Shown here one piece after another: positions 60,601-64,000 of a DNA stretch of 64,000 nt. The number at the start of each line of letters is the position of its first letter. Within the stretch, counting starts at the first letter, position 1. A program made the position numbers and the translations under genes. The notes beneath the pieces are model-generated. The model saw nothing but the letters and a program-made list of their open reading frames with translations. It made no database searches and was not told the DNA's origin. The DNA is taken from NCBI GenBank assembly GCA_026545225.1, contig CM048845.1, positions 55,652,033 to 55,716,032 of the forward strand, in the 5' to 3' direction. This DNA is from Cornus controversa. Its lineage: Eukaryota > Streptophyta > Magnoliopsida > Cornales > Cornaceae.

Positions 60601-63600
60601 CATTTACTTAATCTGATGCACATTGGCTAGGTAAATAGAGGTAGGCATTCTTCGAATTACCATTATTTGGCAAACACGAAGAATCCTCCCTCTAATTTTA
60701 GAAAATAAAAATCCAGAATAGAAGAGTAGAAGAATGCTCTTGGGAGGAAAAATTAGAAAAGAAAATAAAGAACTTACTTATATTTCATCATAGTGGCTTC
60801 ATTACTCCCTTGAGAGGTGTGTTTACAAGAAAAGAAAATGAATACAAAAAAATATTTACAACTACACTTTATTTTTTTCTACAATTTCTAACTCCCTTCA
60901 CCATCCCCTAAGACCCCCTATTTATAGAGTTAGAGGGGAATGGTTTAGGTGGGAAAAATTTAAAATACAAAATTCAAAATACAAATTTGAAATACAAAAT
61001 TCAAAATTCAAAAACAAAAATTCAAAATACAAAATTTTGAATTTAAATATCTAATATTTGATCTCCATATCTTTAATTTGAATTCTGGACTGCAGACGTA
61101 AAAAGTATTTTGCAAAGTTTTGAACTTGAGACCTCTTGTGAAGTAGATTGCATAGAATACCATCTCTTCTACAATTCTTCTGATGTTTATCTTTGGCTAT
61201 ATAAATCCTTTTTAGGCCTTTTCTGCTGCTTTTCTTCTTATTTGGAAATCAACCCCTATAAAACACAAAATGCAAAGATAAGAATATTTAAATAAAGTAA
61301 AAGAGTAATTAAAGACTTATTTTGATATATAAAATAACATGTTTTGTGCACTTATCAAATTACCCCCAAACGAGCTTTTGCTAGTCCTCTAGCAAATACA
61401 AGCAAAAGATATTAGAGCACAAAACTGCTACTTTTATTTAACTCCTAACTAAAGATGTGCCACTTTCGCAGGCTGTTTCGATTGCATTTACCATATGCAA
61501 TAAGGCCTTAAACCCTTAGGTTACCCCTAGTGGACGAGCTATAGCCTCGTGAGGGTTTCAATAATGATACCCACAAACATAAAAAAATGGTAATTAACAC
61601 TCAAAGATTTTTTTTTCTATTAATGGGTATAAATCAAGAATAACTCAATCATTCTACTTTAGTGCGAAATAAAAAATTAAAAGAAAAGATTAAATACTAT
61701 TCAAAAGTTAAAAATTTTCATTACTATTCTTGACTCAGAGTGTGTGTGTGAATAGCCACCAATAATATACTTCTCAATTTTAAAGCAAATGCATTTTAGA
61801 TTTTCTTAGAAAATTAGCTTTGATTTCAAATCTCACTTATGATATTTCACTCAAAATTGAACACTAAGAGATTGGCTAATTTTGCACTCAAGTATATGTG
61901 AGTAGAATAATGTAGAACAAATGCAAATTATCTCACATATTTTCAACAAAGAACGAATTTTTCAAGAAAATACATTGGTCTCATGAAAGGAATATCAAAT
62001 ATTAAGAATTTATACCACACAACAATATACTCAGTCATGTCCATATCCGAACTATACTATCCTTAAGATCAAAAAGGACTTTTATTAGGATGTAACTTTA
62101 GGTAAAAGGAAGATAAAAAAAAGTGATAATGATAATGGTAAGGTGTATTCGAGAATGTTTGGGAAGAACTAACTCACTTAGAGCATATTACTTTCAACTT
62201 TTTCTTCCAAAATTTTGTCAATTGGATACTTTCTATTTCACTTCTTTTTATATACACTTCTCAAAATCTCATCAACAATTATACTCCCTCCTTTTTTTTC
62301 TTTTTTCTTTTTTCTTCTCTTTTTTTTTTCTTCACCCTCTTGTACATTGATCACATCCATTCTCGGAAACCTAAAAATAGTTATAAAAGAAAGGCTAGAC
62401 CAAAAAGCTTCACTGATTATCACATTCATTCTCGAAAAACCGTAACAAAAAATATGGTTATAAAAGAAAGAATGGGCAAAAAGTTCAACTGGTTAACAAG
62501 TGGTAATTCATAACTAAGAAAAAAATTTGAAAGGCTCAAATAATGAAAGATGGCCAAAAATCATTTCTGAAGGATATGTATAGTTCTTCAACATACATGA
62601 GCTTAAAAAACAAATTATGTGGCATAATATGGTGAATTCTTAATATCTGACCAAAAGAATGAAATAATGAGACTAATCAACAAAATTATGTGGATTTCAA
62701 GAAAAAATAGAGTAATTAGCATATAACCCTCAAAATAAAAAGAATGGTACAATACCTCACTGGGTTAAATCTCCACGTTTATTCGTCAAATCTTTAACAT
62801 GCAATCACTTATCAATTTCGAATCGTATTACGGGGCTTTAGTGAATTTTTTTTTCTTCTGAGTTTTAGAAATTCATGAAATTGTTCTAACTGAAAGATAG
62901 GATAAAATCTTAACTTTTATGAACTTATTAATGCACTAAAGGTTAAAGATTTTATTTTTAAAATTTATACACATTTAATATAAAAAAAATCAAATCATAG
63001 TGTGAAAATTACCATTATCACAAAACATTTTTCAAAAAAATTACAAATTCAACGCTTTTTCTGAAAATTTAGAAATTTAATGTCATACCCCCAAACCTAA
63101 ACTCAATAGTGTCCTCAATGTTGGACAAAATAACGATTAAGCACAAATAGAAGGTTGAAAGAATATTACCTTAATCAGAATGAATTGATTTACTTTAACT
63201 TTTCATTAAACAAAAATGAAGCATTAGTAATCACATGAAAAGTTCAATACTATGCATGAAAAAATGCAATTTTTGTTTCTTATTTTTTTCAACAAATAAA
63301 AAATAAATAAATAAAATTACAACTCCTACAATTTTTGTTTTTTTGTTTATTAAAGTAACTCGAGGATTACCAGTTAAGGTCTGCCAACAACACAACCAGG
63401 AAAGTTCCCAGGAAAGTGTGGAGAGGCGCTTGGCCTGCTTAATGACGGTACGTCCACACTCCTTAGACAGAACTTTCCTAAGCATTGTGAAGTTGGAAGG
63501 TGCTCACTGGAGTTACCAAGAGTTAGCTCTACTTTTATAAATATTTTTAAATAATAAAAAGAGCATTACTACAAAAATCCTAAATTAAAATTCACAAAAA

Positions 63601-64000
63601 AATGTTAATTTAAAGATGTACAAACAAAATAAGTAATAAAAATAAAAATAAAAAAATGAGTGAGTGTGTGGTCTTTCTTCTTCTTTTTTTTTTTTTATAA
63701 AAAAAAAGAACAAAAAATAAAAGAAAAAAAATGAAGAAAGTGTGACCTTAGGGATATTTCTAAGTTATTTTATCCTAGAGTTCGCATGTGAAAGTTATCA
63801 ACCTAAAAAAAAAACTATGTTTTCTTAATCTAAAAAGAAAAGAAAAATGATGTAAAAGAATTAGGTACTTACCTGGATGACAGCTATTGTTCCTCTTCTA
63901 AGAATGTTTGATGGTGGCATCAACAGAAGCAATTCATCATAAGAACCTGCCATGGCAATTTTTTTTTTTCATTATTTTCTTCAAATAAAAATAAAAATAA

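Larger units (their letters stand above)
44824..64000 (-). mobile_element. Tandem array of a 3,846-bp LTR-retroelement unit (4 full + 1 partial)
   Basis: Units start at 44824, 48670, 52516, 56362 and 60208, each marked by gtttgtcgttgcttgtc. The fifth is cut by the window edge after 3,793 bp. Spacing is exactly 3,846 bp each time, including long homopolymers, and only a few substitutions separate copies. Read on the minus strand, each unit is one LTR (about 1,150 bp) plus one internal region (about 2,696 bp), so the array is LTR-internal-LTR-internal. The LTR start TGATAAGTGCACAAAAC follows a GGGGGTAATT purine tract, the style of Tat/Athila-like Gypsy elements. No reverse transcriptase, integrase or tRNA primer site is recognised, so the unit is non-autonomous (LARD-like). 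Confidence 0.88.

Noticed and set aside
44824-64000. Recurring 61-84 codon frames in each array unit as a gene family
   Set aside because: They recur only because the DNA unit repeats. They lie in the LTR or spacer on both strands and have low-complexity sequence with no domain.
44824-64000. CRISPR-like or classical short satellite
   Set aside because: The unit is 3.8 kb with LTR and purine-tract features and no spacer pattern.

Overview
This window is nuclear DNA from a flowering plant, most likely a eudicot. It is AT-rich, has one spliced gene with short exons and GT-AG introns, and the rest is nested plant transposable elements (Ty3/Gypsy and Ty1/Copia LTR elements, a TRIM, a Helitron, Mutator-like, Harbinger-like and foldback elements). 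One insert derives from a chloroplast gene. The species cannot be named from the sequence alone.

Layout. 1-6.6 kb: a 4.0 kb Gypsy-type LTR, minus orientation, lying against an older Copia-type LTR remnant. 8.4-10.9 kb: an unidentified membrane-protein-like remnant, a hAT-like repeat, and exon 1 of an ABCA-type ABC transporter pseudogene split by a TRIM. 12.0-16.1 kb: a Helitron with 5'-TC and CTAG-3' ends between A and T, carrying decayed RPA70-like exons, part of them duplicated in tandem. 16.4-18.4 kb: a LINE RNase H remnant, a dispersed repeat with a Harbinger-like MITE inside it, and a foldback MITE. 18.8-20.4 kb: a solo LTR with a perfect 5-bp target duplication. 20.7-25.8 kb: a Mutator-like element with a perfect 9-bp duplication, itself hosting a 3.25 kb solo LTR. 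26.1-31.3 kb: a Harbinger-like MITE, a CACTA-type end, a 2.1 kb Copia-like retroelement with about 630 bp of plastid ndhH between its LTRs, a second Mutator-like element, and a small tandem duplication.

32.0-37.8 kb, minus strand: the only intact host gene recognised. It has eight exons that join in frame into a 233-residue PIG-F, the ER membrane partner of the ethanolamine-phosphate transferases of GPI-anchor synthesis. Its introns hold small inverted-repeat elements.

40.2-44.8 kb: a Sirevirus-like Copia remnant on the minus strand (LTR, polypurine tract, gag zinc-knuckle ORF). From 44,824 to the window end: a head-to-tail array of a 3,846-bp unit, four full copies plus 3,793 bp of a fifth. 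Each unit is one LTR (about 1,150 bp) plus one internal region (about 2,696 bp) of a non-autonomous Gypsy-type element. Copies have identical length and very few substitutions, so this is either a very recent tandem amplification or an assembly effect.

Most notable: the LTR-retroelement tandem array, the retroelement carrying plastid ndhH, and the TRIM-split ABCA pseudogene.
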